Assembly: GCA_030145195.1 (NCBI GenBank)
Contig: JAQYVY010000001.1
Span: 62,001 to 126,000, forward strand
Direction: 5' to 3'
DNA length: 64,000 nt
DNA from: Desulfuromonadales bacterium
GTDB taxonomy: Bacteria; Desulfobacterota; Desulfuromonadia; Desulfuromonadales; BM103
The notes beneath the pieces were generated by a model that made no database searches, was not told the origin of the DNA, and saw only the letters and a program-made list of their open reading frames with translations. The position numbers and the translations under genes are program-made. This document shows positions 9,428-18,115 of this stretch, piece after piece; position 1 is the first letter of the stretch, and each line of letters starts with the position of its first letter.

Positions 9428-10570
9428 ATGAGGGTTCTCTTCATCAACTATGAATTCCCCCCGATTGGCGGCGGTGGCGCCAATGCGACCCGCTATCTGT
9501 TTCGGGAGTTTGCAAAACAGGAGAACCTGACGGTTGACTGCGTTACCAGCGGCCTAGGCTCCCATGATGTTCAAGAAGATTTCGCCAACAACATACACCT
9601 CTATCGCCTCGCCGTTGGCAAACAGCAAAAGCACTATTGGACCCAGCGTGAAGTCCTGACCTTTTTGCTGCGTGCCCAACCGTTGGTGAGTCGCCTGATG
9701 CATGAGAACCAGTACGATTGCAGTCACGCGTTCTTTGGCTTTCCTTCTGGTGCGCTCAGTTGGTGGCAGAGAAAAAAACTACCTTACCTGGTTTCCTTGC
9801 GGGGCTCTGATGTCCCCGGTTTTAACCCGCGCTTCGGCATGCAATATATCGTTTTGAAGCCATTCTTTCGTCGGATCTGGCGCGATTCCGGGCTGGTTGT
9901 TGCCAACAGCCTGGGCCTGAGGCAGCTGGCCAACAACTTTATGCCGCAACAGCCTATCGAAGTGGTCCCGAACGGCATCGATATCGAGGAGTTCTTCCCA
10001 CCCGAGGTTCCGTCGCTGGGTTCTGGGCAGATTCTCTGTGTTTCCCGTTTGGTCGAACGCAAAGGCGTGCAACATCTTTTGGAAGCGATGCCGCAGATTT
10101 TGGCCCAGGCACCCCACGTATCTTTGACCGTTGCCGGCGAGGGTGACCTGCTTGAATCTTTACGACAGCGTTGTTCGGAACTTGAACTTGCAAAAAAAAT
10201 AACCTTTCTGGGGTATGTGTCACACGAACAATTGCCTGAGCTTTACCGGAAGGCTGAGCTCTATGTGCAGCCCTCTTATTATGAGGGGATGAGTAACACC
10301 ATATTGGAGGCGATGGCCAGCGGCTTGCCGATTGTGGCCACCGGGGAAGGGGGCCGAGAGGAGCTTTTTTCTGGTAACGCTGAAACGGTGCCTTTTGGTG
10401 ATTGTGAGGCTCTGGCCTCTGCCGTTGGCGCTGTCGTGTGTGACCAGCAGCGGTTGCAGGCAATGGGGCAACGTTCGCGACAGATTGCTGAGAGCTTTTC
10501 CTGGGCGGCTGTCGCCGAACGCTATCTTGAGATGTATCAGGATGTCAGTCGTGGGGAGTTAGGGTTGTAG
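9428..10570 (+). CDS. GT4-type glycosyltransferase
   Basis: Cytoplasmic or membrane-peripheral retaining glycosyltransferase, 380 aa, GT-B fold. The N-terminal donor-loop sequence PPIGGGGAN is at about residues 12-20; the C-terminal domain opens with VVPNGID and has VSRLVERKGV, VAGEGD and the acidic E-x7-E motif in EGMSNTILEAMASG at about residues 287-300. These are the marks of family 4 enzymes (group 1 in Pfam terms). The start is supported by GAGGTGA eight bases upstream. It sits two bases before the amidotransferase gene. The sugar and acceptor cannot be deduced; assembly of the locus polysaccharide is the likely role. Confidence 0.88.
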   Translation: MRVLFINYEFPPIGGGGANATRYLFREFAKQENLTVDCVTSGLGSHDVQEDFANNIHLYRLAVGKQQKHYWTQREVLTFLLRAQPLVSRLMHENQYDCSHAFFGFPSGALSWWQRKKLPYLVSLRGSDVPGFNPRFGMQYIVLKPFFRRIWRDSGLVVANSLGLRQLANNFMPQQPIEVVPNGIDIEEFFPPEVPSLGSGQILCVSRLVERKGVQHLLEAMPQILAQAPHVSLTVAGEGDLLESLRQRCSELELAKKITFLGYVSHEQLPELYRKAELYVQPSYYEGMSNTILEAMASGLPIVATGEGGREELFSGNAETVPFGDCEALASAVGAVVCDQQRLQAMGQRSRQIAESFSWAAVAERYLEMYQDVSRGELGL

Positions 10571-10572
10571 CC

Positions 10573-12411
10573 ATGTGCGGAATAAGTGGATATATAGGGG
10601 CTGGAAGCCCTGCGGTCCTTGAGCAGATGTCGGCTGCGCTGATCCATCGTGGGCCTGATGAGTCGGGGCTGCATGTTGGTGATAACTTTGCTTTGGCACA
10701 TCGCCGCCTTTCCGTTATTGACTTGGCTTCAGGCCAGCAACCGATGCAATCCCCGCGTGGTTACATCCTCACTTACAATGGAGAGATCTATAACTTTCAG
10801 GAACTGCGTCGCGAACTGGAACAGAGTGGCTACACTTTTAGTACCAGCAGCGATACGGAAGTTCTCCTTAACGCCTATCAGGAGTGGGGTGCGGAGTGCC
10901 TGAGTCGCCTGCGCGGAATGTTTGCTTTCGCCATCTGGGATCCGGAGCGCCACGAACTTTTCCTGGCCCGTGACCGGGTCGGGATCAAGCCGCTCTACTA
11001 TCTTGAGCATGACGGTTGCTTCTACTTTGCCTCTGAAATAAAAGCTTTTCTGCAAATTCCCGGTTACTCTCCCAGGTTGAACCGGCAGGTGCTGCCGCTC
11101 TATCTGACTTTTCGCTTTACTCCCGGGGCAGAGACTCTCTTTGCCGGAGTGAAGAAGTTGATGCCAGGGCACTGTATGACGGTCTCCGCTGCCAAAACAA
11201 GTGAACCTCGCTGTTACTGGAAAGTTGATTTTTCTCCTGAGAACAAGGTGGATCAAAAGAATTGGGCGGAAGAGTTCTGGAGCGTGTTCGAGGAATCAAC
11301 CCGGCTGCGCATGATCAGCGATGTACCCTTGGGCAGCTACCTCTCTGGAGGTCTTGATTCGAGTTTAATAGTTGCGGCGATGAGCGGTTTGTCAACGAGT
11401 CCGGTGGAGACCTTCTCGGTGGGGTTCCGTGATCAACGTTTCGACGAGTCTCCCTTTGCCCGCCAGGTTGCGGAGCATTTTAGTACGGCGCATCACGAAC
11501 TGCGCGCCGAAGAGGAAGCTGCCGACCTGCTTGATCAGGTGATTTATCATCTTGATGAACCACTGGCCGATCTGGCGACGATCCCGACTTTTCTGATGGC
11601 TCGTGAAACCAAGCCGCATGTGACTGTTGTCCTCTCGGGTGAAGGTGCTGATGAACTGCTTGGTGGTTATAGTAAATATCGGGCCTTCCAGTGGCTGGCG
11701 GGGTTGCGCTGCGTTGCGCCGAAAGCACTCGGTCGAGCCGTTGCCAGTGTTTCGGGAAATATCACATTGCGCCGGCTTTCTCTGGCAGCGGGGGCGCATG
11801 AGGCGGCCTCAGCCTATCTGGAGATGGCTGCAGTTTTTAACCGTAGCGAAATGGTCGGATTGCTGACTCCTGAGGCCGCTGCGGCCGGAATCAGTTCAGA
11901 CCATATCTGCGAGAGCATCAGACCCCACTTTGCCCCCGGCCGTGATCCTCTGTCCCAGCTGTTGTCTCTCGATTTCCATACCTGGTTGCCGGATGATCTG
12001 CTGCTGAAAAATGACAAGATGACCATGGCCCATGGTGTTGAAGCCAGGGTGCCATATCTCGATCATAAACTGGTTGAACTTTGCGCCAGGGTGCCGTCTC
12101 AGTATAAGATGCGCGGGCGACAGGAAAAGATCCTGCTGCGGAGCGTTATGCAGGGGCGACTTCCCGAAAACATTTGCCGCCGCAAAAAAACTGGTTTCAC
12201 CGTGCCGCTGGAAGATTGGATGCAGGGCCCTTTCGGCAGACGTGTTGATGCCGTGCTGTCAGACGAGACCATTCGCAAGCAGGGGTTGTTTCGGCCAGAG
12301 TACATTGCGGCGCTTAAACAAAGGCCTTTGAATCATCCTTATTACCGGCGCCAGTTCTGGTCTGTGGCTGCTCTTGGTTTATGGCTGGAGCGCTTCGGCA
12401 TTGAAGTTTAA
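10573..12411 (+). CDS. asnB: asparagine synthase (glutamine-hydrolysing) type amidotransferase
   Basis: 612 aa, the usual length for AsnB-like class II amidotransferases. The ATG is followed directly by Cys, giving the N-terminal nucleophile CGISGYIG after Met removal. The glutaminase domain also shows HRRLSVIDL and YNGEIYN; the synthetase domain has the ATP-pyrophosphatase loop SGGLDSSL at about residue 260. It forms an acyl-adenylate and transfers ammonia to a carboxylate. True asparagine synthesis is possible, but copies embedded in polysaccharide loci often amidate a uronic acid or other sugar acid; that role is inference from context. It begins two bases after the upstream glycosyltransferase, so is in the same operon. 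Confidence 0.88.
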   Translation: MCGISGYIGAGSPAVLEQMSAALIHRGPDESGLHVGDNFALAHRRLSVIDLASGQQPMQSPRGYILTYNGEIYNFQELRRELEQSGYTFSTSSDTEVLLNAYQEWGAECLSRLRGMFAFAIWDPERHELFLARDRVGIKPLYYLEHDGCFYFASEIKAFLQIPGYSPRLNRQVLPLYLTFRFTPGAETLFAGVKKLMPGHCMTVSAAKTSEPRCYWKVDFSPENKVDQKNWAEEFWSVFEESTRLRMISDVPLGSYLSGGLDSSLIVAAMSGLSTSPVETFSVGFRDQRFDESPFARQVAEHFSTAHHELRAEEEAADLLDQVIYHLDEPLADLATIPTFLMARETKPHVTVVLSGEGADELLGGYSKYRAFQWLAGLRCVAPKALGRAVASVSGNITLRRLSLAAGAHEAASAYLEMAAVFNRSEMVGLLTPEAAAAGISSDHICESIRPHFAPGRDPLSQLLSLDFHTWLPDDLLLKNDKMTMAHGVEARVPYLDHKLVELCARVPSQYKMRGRQEKILLRSVMQGRLPENICRRKKTGFTVPLEDWMQGPFGRRVDAVLSDETIRKQGLFRPEYIAALKQRPLNHPYYRRQFWSVAALGLWLERFGIEV

Positions 12412-12463
12412 ACGTGATTAGTCATGAAAAGCTGAATAAAGAGGTTGATTAAAGAGTCTCCCT

Positions 12464-13531
12464 ATGATGAATCCATCTATAACAGCAGCAGTAATTACCT
12501 ACAATTCCTCACCCTACATTGAGGACTGTCTAACTTCGATCCATCGCTCTGGACTGGCCTGGGACAATGTCATGGTCGTTGATGATGGTTCCTCCGATGA
12601 AACCTGTGAGATTGTTCGGGGGAAGTATCCCGAAGTGCATTTGGTTGCTTCTCAGGAAAACCGTGGCCACAGCCACGCCTGTAATCAGGCTTTGACCAAC
12701 GCCTCAACAGACTGGGTGGTGCTCATCGATCACGATACGGAAGTTGATGAGCAGTGGTATCATGAATTGTGTGCTGCGCTAGAGCGTTATCCAGAGGCAG
12801 GCATCGTTGTCTCTCGGGCGATTTTTGCCAGTGATCGACAGACGATCCACTGCGATGGTGGTTACGGGCATTACCTGGGGAACATGATTCTGCGTAACGG
12901 CTATCGGAATATTAGCGAAGCCACTGATGATGATGCCGAACTCGGAGCCGCCGGAACCACGTCCATGGCCGTCAACCGGGAGAAGGCGGCAGGGGTTGGC
13001 CGGTTTGACGAAGATTTTTTTATCTACTTCAATGATTTCGAGTTTTCTCTGCGTATGCGGCTTGCCGGATACAAGCTTTATTCTGCACCGAAGTCGGTGA
13101 TCTACCATAAGGCCGGCAGTACTGGCTATTCCTTTCGGGGCGATGGTGACTACCCCGCACGCCGCGCGTATTACATTCTGCGCAACCGTTGGTTCCTGAT
13201 CCTCAAGCTCTATTCCTTGAAAACGCTTATTTTATGCTTGCCGCCACTGTTGGTCTACGAAGCCGTGGTGTTCCTGATGTCGATGAAAAGAGGCTTGTTT
13301 AAGCCTTATGTCAAGGCAGTTGGCTGGATTATGAACAATTTGTCATTGCTATGGCGGATTCGCAGGCAGGCTATTAAGAGACGAAAACTTACAGATCGGG
13401 AACTGTTGACGGCTGATGTTTTGACCTTTGTGCCTGGTGTTGTTAAGGGCGGCCTTGCCACGCTGATAAAAAGATTCCTGGACAGTTTTTTTGTTGCATA
13501 CTGGAAGCTGGTCAGTCGTTTTCTCAAGTAA
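12464..13531 (+). CDS. GT2 glycosyltransferase, rhamnosyltransferase-like
   Basis: Inverting GT-A glycosyltransferase of 355 aa. The N-terminal half carries AAVITYNSS, VVDDGSSDET at about residues 39-48 and the metal-binding IDHDTEVD at about 92-99; the acceptor side has FDEDFFIYFNDFEFSLRMRLAG, the pattern seen in WbbL-like rhamnosyltransferases. A hydrophobic segment at about 245-270 probably anchors it to the inner membrane. Two start codons lie in tandem (ATGATG). It follows the amidotransferase after 52 bases and is followed closely by another GT2. The donor is not known; rhamnose-type sugars are a guess from the family. Confidence 0.85.
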   Translation: MMNPSITAAVITYNSSPYIEDCLTSIHRSGLAWDNVMVVDDGSSDETCEIVRGKYPEVHLVASQENRGHSHACNQALTNASTDWVVLIDHDTEVDEQWYHELCAALERYPEAGIVVSRAIFASDRQTIHCDGGYGHYLGNMILRNGYRNISEATDDDAELGAAGTTSMAVNREKAAGVGRFDEDFFIYFNDFEFSLRMRLAGYKLYSAPKSVIYHKAGSTGYSFRGDGDYPARRAYYILRNRWFLILKLYSLKTLILCLPPLLVYEAVVFLMSMKRGLFKPYVKAVGWIMNNLSLLWRIRRQAIKRRKLTDRELLTADVLTFVPGVVKGGLATLIKRFLDSFFVAYWKLVSRFLK

Positions 13532-13549
13532 GGGATGTTCCCAGGATAT

Positions 13550-14404
13550 ATGGCAGAAATTGTTCTTAGTATCATAACGCCGGTATACAATGGTGCTGAC
13601 TATATTGGTGAGCTGTTGCAGAGTACTTCAGCTGTCTCTGGTGTCGAGCATATTGTTATAGACGATGGCTCGGACGATGAAGGGCGAACTCTGTCAGAGA
13701 TACGGAAGTTTTCACATGTGAAAGTACTCTCTCGGGAGAATCGAGGACAAATTGCCTCGATTAACGAAGGGTTGATGCTTGCCACAGGGGACTATGTCTC
13801 CATCATAAGTGCCGATGACTTCTATCTTTCCGGAGGATTGGAGGATGTTCTTGTAAGGCTGACTGACAGCCTCTGTGACGATGTTATCTATGGCGATACT
13901 GTTTATGTTGATCAGAATGGAGAACGTCATGTCGTGCAACCACTTCTGCGCGTGCCCTTCCCCCTGAGTCTGATGCGATACCGTTCAGTTGTTTCACACT
14001 GTTCGCTCTTTGTTCGCCGGGCAGTGCTCCTCGAAAAAGAATGGTTTTGGGATTCATCTTATCGGTTGTTTTCCGATTGGGACTGGATTTCGAGAGTCTA
14101 TTCCGAGTCTTCCAGTTTTGGTTTTATTAAAGTCGACGTTGCTTGTTATAGAGTCCATTCTCAGCAGGTTTCAACCGTTTCCAGTGCACGTTCACGTGAA
14201 GAGATCGTAGCCATTTGCAAAAAAAGAAAACTCTTCAGAATTACGGACCTTTGTGTCCAGGCCGTGTTGTTCTTTCGCAAACAATGGCTTGTTCTCTACT
14301 GTGAGTGCAGGAGTGGCAAGTCGTTGCCTGCTGTTTTGCGATTTTGTGGTCGTGCTTTTATGGCGGCTTTGAAGAAAGGGGTCGGTTTGCTGCGTAATAA
14401 CTGA
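13550..14404 (+). CDS. GT2 glycosyltransferase
   Basis: GT-A family 2 glycosyltransferase, 284 aa from the ATG at 13550, which has AGGA a few bases upstream; an in-frame ATG at 13535 lies against the end of the previous gene with no spaced ribosome-binding site. Motifs are LSIITPVYNGADYI at the start, IDDGSDDE at about residue 40, and SADDFYLSGG for the metal site at about 86-95. C-terminally there is RLFSDWDWISRV. No membrane helix is evident, so it probably works at the cytoplasmic face. Donor and acceptor are unknown. It closes the first run of glycosyltransferases before the sugar-nucleotide genes. Confidence 0.85.
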   Translation: MAEIVLSIITPVYNGADYIGELLQSTSAVSGVEHIVIDDGSDDEGRTLSEIRKFSHVKVLSRENRGQIASINEGLMLATGDYVSIISADDFYLSGGLEDVLVRLTDSLCDDVIYGDTVYVDQNGERHVVQPLLRVPFPLSLMRYRSVVSHCSLFVRRAVLLEKEWFWDSSYRLFSDWDWISRVYSESSSFGFIKVDVACYRVHSQQVSTVSSARSREEIVAICKKRKLFRITDLCVQAVLFFRKQWLVLYCECRSGKSLPAVLRFCGRAFMAALKKGVGLLRNN

Positions 14405-14514
14405 TTTTTGTTCCAAATGAAATCAAGTTGTAGGAGAATTGCGATGTTTCTCTGGCCCTGAAGTAATGGTTGTCAGACTCAATTTTTATTTAAAACATTT
14501 TCATAGGAATCGGT

Positions 14515-15516
14515 ATGGCAAAAAAGATTTTAGTGACTGGTGCAGATGGATTTATTGGTTCACACCTTACAGAAGCTCTAGTGAGGAGCGGCCACGATGT
14601 GAGGGCTTTTGTTTTTTATAACTCATTCAACTCGTGGGGATGGCTGGATCATGCCGCCAAGGAAACCAGAGCGGCTTTGGACGTTTTTGCCGGTGACATC
14701 AGAGATCCCCATGGCGTAAAAAATGCCATGCAGGGCTGTGATGTGGTTCTGCATCTCGCCGCACTGATTGCGATTCCTTTTTCCTACCATTCTCCTGATA
14801 CCTACGTTGACACCAATATCAAGGGGACTTTGAATGTTTTACAGGCCGCTCGTGACCTGAACGTCGCGAAGGTTATCCACACTTCAACCAGTGAGGTTTA
14901 CGGTACGGCCCGTTTTGTTCCAATTACAGAAGAACACCCATTGCAGGGCCAATCTCCTTACTCGGCGACCAAAATAGGCGCGGATCAGCTGGCCATGTCG
15001 TTCTTCGATTCGTTTGAAACGCCTGTTGCCATTGTCCGTCCGTTTAACACCTATGGCCCGCGCCAATCTGCTCGTGCGGTTATTCCGACAATTATAACGC
15101 AGCTCGCGTCTGGACAAGATTCTATCAAGCTGGGAGCTGTCAGCCCGACCAGAGACTTTAACTATGTCAAGGATACAGTTGCCGGGTTCGTTGCGTCCAT
15201 TTCGTGTGATAACGGCGTAGGTGAAGTTGTCAATATCGGCAGTAACTATGAGGTGAGTATTGGTGATACTGCTGCTCTGATTGCCGAGGTGATGGGTAAA
15301 ACTCTTCACGTTGAAACCGATGAAATTCGTTTGCGTCCGGAAAAGAGTGAAGTGGAAAGATTGTGGGCTGACAACAGCAAGGCGAAGGCTCTGCTTGGAT
15401 GGCAGCCGGAGTACCATGGTCTGCAGGGGCTACGTCGTGGTTTGTCAGAAACGATAGAGTGGTTTTGTGTCCCAGAGAATCTTAAAGGCTACAAGTCTAA
15501 TATTTACAACATTTAG
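14515..15516 (+). CDS. NDP-sugar 4,6-dehydratase, LegB-like SDR
   Basis: Extended short-chain dehydrogenase/reductase of 333 aa. It shows the NAD-binding GADGFIGSHL at residues 9-18, STSEVYG, the catalytic YSATK, and RPFNTYGPRQ. The sequence around FNSWGWLD at about residue 42 is typical of the LegB group, which removes water from an NDP-N-acetylglucosamine in legionaminic acid synthesis; other members use plain hexoses. The rest of a legionaminate pathway is absent. The next two genes are a nucleotidyltransferase and a reductase-like SDR, so the three probably make an activated 6-deoxy sugar: activation, 4,6-dehydration, then 4-keto reduction. The exact nucleotide and sugar cannot be read from sequence. 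AGGA precedes the ATG at good spacing. Confidence 0.8.
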   Translation: MAKKILVTGADGFIGSHLTEALVRSGHDVRAFVFYNSFNSWGWLDHAAKETRAALDVFAGDIRDPHGVKNAMQGCDVVLHLAALIAIPFSYHSPDTYVDTNIKGTLNVLQAARDLNVAKVIHTSTSEVYGTARFVPITEEHPLQGQSPYSATKIGADQLAMSFFDSFETPVAIVRPFNTYGPRQSARAVIPTIITQLASGQDSIKLGAVSPTRDFNYVKDTVAGFVASISCDNGVGEVVNIGSNYEVSIGDTAALIAEVMGKTLHVETDEIRLRPEKSEVERLWADNSKAKALLGWQPEYHGLQGLRRGLSETIEWFCVPENLKGYKSNIYNI

Positions 15517-15535
15517 TCAAACTTAGAGGGTTATT

Positions 15536-16240
15536 ATGCAAGCTGTGATTTTGGCCGGAGGAAAAGGTACCCGTTTAAAGCCGTTTACCACCAGCATCCC
15601 AAAGCCGTTGGTGCCGGTTGATGACCTGCCAATTCTTGAAATTGTTCTGCGGCAACTGAAAAGTCAGGGTTTCACTGATATCGTGATTACAGTCAATCAC
15701 TTGTCCGAATTGATCATGGCTTTTTTCGGAGATGGTAAAAAACTTGGACTCAATATTGCCTATTCAAAGGAAGATTCGCCGCTTGGAACAGCTGGGCCTC
15801 TGTCACTGATTGAGAACCTTGATGAAAATTTTCTGGTTATGAATGGTGACCTTCTGACTACGCTCAACTATCGAGAATTATATGATTTCCATCTTGTCCA
15901 GAATGCTGATCTGTCGATTCCGGTTTACCCGAAGGATGTCAAAATAGATCTTGGTGTTCTGGAGATAGAGCAGGGACAGCTTGTTAATTATGTTGAGAAG
16001 CCGACGTATTCTTTCATGGTCAGTATGGGAGTCTATATGTTCAGTCGTGAACTTTTGAATAAAATCCCAAAGAATGAAAAGTTGGATATGCCGGACTTCA
16101 TCGAATCGATCAAGGCTTCTGCGAACATAAAGTGTTTCACCGGTGATTACTATTGGCTGGATATTGGTCGCGCCGAAGATTATGAAACGGCCAATCAGGT
16201 TTTTAAGGAGAGAAGGGCAGATTTTCTCCCTGAGTCATGA
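15536..16240 (+). CDS. sugar-1-phosphate nucleotidyltransferase
   Basis: 234-aa nucleotidyltransferase of the glucose-1-phosphate thymidylyl/guanylyltransferase superfamily. It has the signature LAGGKGTRLKPFT at residues 5-17 and PKPLVPV just after, the NGDLL metal site at about residue 103, and VEKP at about 153-156. The length fits the short HddC-like or RmlA-like catalytic domain without a left-handed helix. It transfers NMP from an NTP to a sugar 1-phosphate, supplying the dehydratase encoded just upstream. Its stop overlaps the start of the next gene as ATGA. Whether the product is a GDP-, UDP- or dTDP-sugar is open. Confidence 0.82.
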   Translation: MQAVILAGGKGTRLKPFTTSIPKPLVPVDDLPILEIVLRQLKSQGFTDIVITVNHLSELIMAFFGDGKKLGLNIAYSKEDSPLGTAGPLSLIENLDENFLVMNGDLLTTLNYRELYDFHLVQNADLSIPVYPKDVKIDLGVLEIEQGQLVNYVEKPTYSFMVSMGVYMFSRELLNKIPKNEKLDMPDFIESIKASANIKCFTGDYYWLDIGRAEDYETANQVFKERRADFLPES

Positions 16241-17142
16241 GTAAAGTACTGGTTTTTGGGGCAAATAGCTTTAGCGGTAGGCACTTTCGAAGTTTTTTCA
16301 CTCGTGAACTTGCTCCGCAGGGGCACGTATGTGTCGGTGTTGCTCGTGACCAATCGAGTCAATTGGCTGGTGACGTCCTTGTGCCGGAACTGAACCGGGT
16401 GGCAATTTGTGGAGCTCTTTCAAATGAAAAGCCGGACTATATCGTCAATTTCATTGGTGGAGCCTCCCCCGCAGACTTCGATAGCTTGTATGGAAAAAAT
16501 GCTGGCATCAGCCGGGAGATCCTCGCCGCTGCTGATACCTCTCCTTCAGTCAAGCGCGTTTTGCTTGTTGGCTCGGCTGCAGCATACGGTGTGCCGAAGG
16601 ATATTCCTGTTACCGAAGCTTATCCGCTTGAACCTGTAACGGACTATGGTTTGGTAAAGGCTCTGCAAGAGCACTATGCGCAGTATTATTACCGTGTCTA
16701 TGGTCTTGAAGTCTGTGTTGCCAGAACGTTCAATATCCTGGGGACAGGTATGCCCGATAGTCTTGCCATCCCCTCATTCATCAGTCGGATTGCAGCCGCT
16801 TCAAACAACGTAGAAGTCGGCGACCTTGAGACCTCTCGCGATTATCTGACAATTGAGGATGTGGTGCGTGGTTATTGGCAGATTCTGCAAAAGGGACAGG
16901 GCGGTGAGGCTTACAATGTATGTAGTGGTCGTTCTGTTCGTATGCGGGAGTTGTTCGATTTTATCTGTGAGCGGCTTGACAAAAAATTGATTCCAACTGT
17001 TGATCCAAATAAACTACGCCCCGGCGAAGTCAAGGACAGTCGAGGTGATAACAGTAAGCTGGTTAAGTTGGGCTGGTCTCCTCGTGGGGATATTTTCGCC
17101 AGTCTGGAGTCAATGATCCGTGAGGTTGTTGCCGGTTCCTGA
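16237..17142 (+). CDS. NAD(P)-dependent sugar epimerase/4-ketoreductase (RMD-like SDR)
   Basis: 301-aa extended SDR. It starts with VLVFGANSFSGRHF (a divergent Rossmann glycine motif), has VGSAAAYG and the catalytic YGLVK, and ends with the DNSKLVKLGW pattern of NDP-4-keto-sugar reductases such as GDP-6-deoxy-D-mannose reductase. It most likely reduces the 4-keto intermediate made by the upstream dehydratase; 4-epimerisation is an alternative. Start and stop overlap with the nucleotidyltransferase (ATGA) show translational coupling. A damaged copy of the same C-terminal sequence occurs near 19.9 kb. A 97-base gap with a promoter and operators follows. Confidence 0.75.
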   Translation: MSKVLVFGANSFSGRHFRSFFTRELAPQGHVCVGVARDQSSQLAGDVLVPELNRVAICGALSNEKPDYIVNFIGGASPADFDSLYGKNAGISREILAAADTSPSVKRVLLVGSAAAYGVPKDIPVTEAYPLEPVTDYGLVKALQEHYAQYYYRVYGLEVCVARTFNILGTGMPDSLAIPSFISRIAAASNNVEVGDLETSRDYLTIEDVVRGYWQILQKGQGGEAYNVCSGRSVRMRELFDFICERLDKKLIPTVDPNKLRPGEVKDSRGDNSKLVKLGWSPRGDIFASLESMIREVVAGS

Positions 17143-17170
17143 AGAGAGCCCTTTCCAGACCTTCCTTTGT

Positions 17171-17185
17171 GTTCATATCCTGAAC
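17171..17185. promoter_or_regulatory. operator-like palindrome 1
   Basis: Perfect inverted repeat GTTCA-N5-TGAAC, flanked by GT on the left and G on the right exactly as in the second copy 60 bases downstream. It lies just upstream of the putative -35 box of the regulator gene. A binding site for the adjacent MarR-type protein is inference. Confidence 0.6.
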
Positions 17186-17202
17186 GATGTCCTTCAAGTG
17201 TA

Positions 17203-17230
17203 TTGACATGCCAAGGCTTTCTGGTTTAGT
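17203..17230 (+). promoter_or_regulatory. putative sigma-70 promoter of the regulator gene
   Basis: Consensus -35 TTGACA at 17203-17208, a 16-base spacer, and TTTAGT as -10 at 17225-17230. It is bracketed by two copies of the GTTCA-N5-TGAAC palindrome, the downstream one covering the expected transcription start. The predicted start would lie only a few bases before the ATG at 17240. Confidence 0.55.
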
Positions 17231-17245
17231 GTTCAATCTATGAAC
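17231..17245. promoter_or_regulatory. operator-like palindrome 2, overlapping the start codon
   Basis: Second perfect GTTCA-N5-TGAAC palindrome, exactly 60 bases after the first. Its right arm includes the TG of the regulator's ATG. A protein bound here would block initiation, so autorepression is the natural reading, unproven. Confidence 0.6.
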
Positions 17246-17842
17246 GCAGATTTGCCCCCAGAACAAGAGACCTACCGCACTTTTCAGTTGATGACTGAGA
17301 TTGAAAAGGAGGAGTCGCTATCCCAGCGTGAACTCGCGGGTCGGCTTGGCATCGCTCTCGGTCTGGTCAATTCCTACCTGAAGAACTTGACCGCGAAAGG
17401 CTTTGTTCGTATCAAAAACTTCCCCCGCAACCGCTACTCCTATCTTTTGACGCCCAAGGGCTTTGCTGAAAAATCCCGTCTGGCCTACCAGCATCTCAAC
17501 TATTTCAATAATCTCTTTACTGTGGTTCGGCAGGATTATCTTGCCATTTTCAATGAATTGCGTGAGCAGGGCTGTCAGCAAGTGGCTTTCTGTGGAGTTG
17601 ACGAGGTTGCGGAAATTGCTTATTTGTCACTCCGAGAAGCTGGTCTCGAGTTATGTGCTGTTGTCGATGAAGTCGCAGGTAAAGAGTTTTTCAATCATAA
17701 CGTTCAGGCCTTGGAGTCCACTATGGCGGGGCTCGAACATCCTGTCATTCTGACTTCGCTTAAACGAAGCGTGCAGCTACGCGCATTGCTTGATGAATGT
17801 GGCGTCTCGGCAAGTCAGGTGTATACGCCAGAGGGAAGGTAG
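17240..17842 (+). CDS. EPS-associated MarR-family transcriptional regulator
   Basis: 200-aa DNA-binding protein. Residues 8-75 are a winged helix: SLSQRELAGRLGIALGLVNSYLKNL is helix-turn-helix-like and KNFPRNRYSYLLTPKG is the wing. The C-terminal 100 residues resemble a small Rossmann-like nucleotide-binding domain (VAFCGVDEVAEI, then AVVDE). This architecture fits the MarR group found next to exopolysaccharide clusters. The 17240 start is needed for the first helix of the domain, yet no Shine-Dalgarno sequence precedes it and the putative promoter sits immediately upstream, which suggests a leaderless message. Two palindromes flank the promoter, so it probably controls itself and perhaps the polysaccharide locus. 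Ligand unknown. Confidence 0.75.
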   Translation: MNADLPPEQETYRTFQLMTEIEKEESLSQRELAGRLGIALGLVNSYLKNLTAKGFVRIKNFPRNRYSYLLTPKGFAEKSRLAYQHLNYFNNLFTVVRQDYLAIFNELREQGCQQVAFCGVDEVAEIAYLSLREAGLELCAVVDEVAGKEFFNHNVQALESTMAGLEHPVILTSLKRSVQLRALLDECGVSASQVYTPEGR

Positions 17843-17871
17843 CTGTGGATTAATTTGTTTGAAGCTTTAAT

Positions 17872-17959
17872 GGGACGCAGATTGACGCAGAAAGGCATGA
17901 TTAAACCCACAAGAATTTGTCCCTGGTTAAATCAGCGTTCATCATGAAAATCAGCGTCC
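17872..17959 (+). repeat. GGACGC/GCGTCC palindromic repeat, copy 1
   Basis: About 88 bases starting GGGACGCAGATT and ending AAAATCAGCGTCC; the ends are inverted repeats of each other. Inner blocks are GCAGAAAGGCATGATTAAACCCA and ATCAGCGTTCATCATGAAA. One of five family members in the window. Confidence 0.85.
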
Positions 17960-17985
17960 AAGGGTTTATTGTTCAAAGTTTTAAT

Positions 17986-18074
17986 GGAACGCAGATTAAC
18001 GCTGAAAGGGCATGATTAAACCCATAGGCATTTGCTCTTGGTTAAATCAGTGTATATCATGAAAATCAGCGTCC
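17986..18074 (+). repeat. GGACGC/GCGTCC palindromic repeat, copy 2
   Basis: Same layout as copy 1 with strong identity across the interior (AACGCTGAAAGGGCATGATTAAACCCA, then TTAAATCAG and TCATGAAAATCAGCGTCC). The left end has an extra A (GGAACGC). It lies just upstream of the GxxExxY gene. Confidence 0.85.
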
Positions 18075-18115
18075 AATTTGTTTTTATGAAATGAAACTAT
18101 GCAAGGGAGGGGGAG

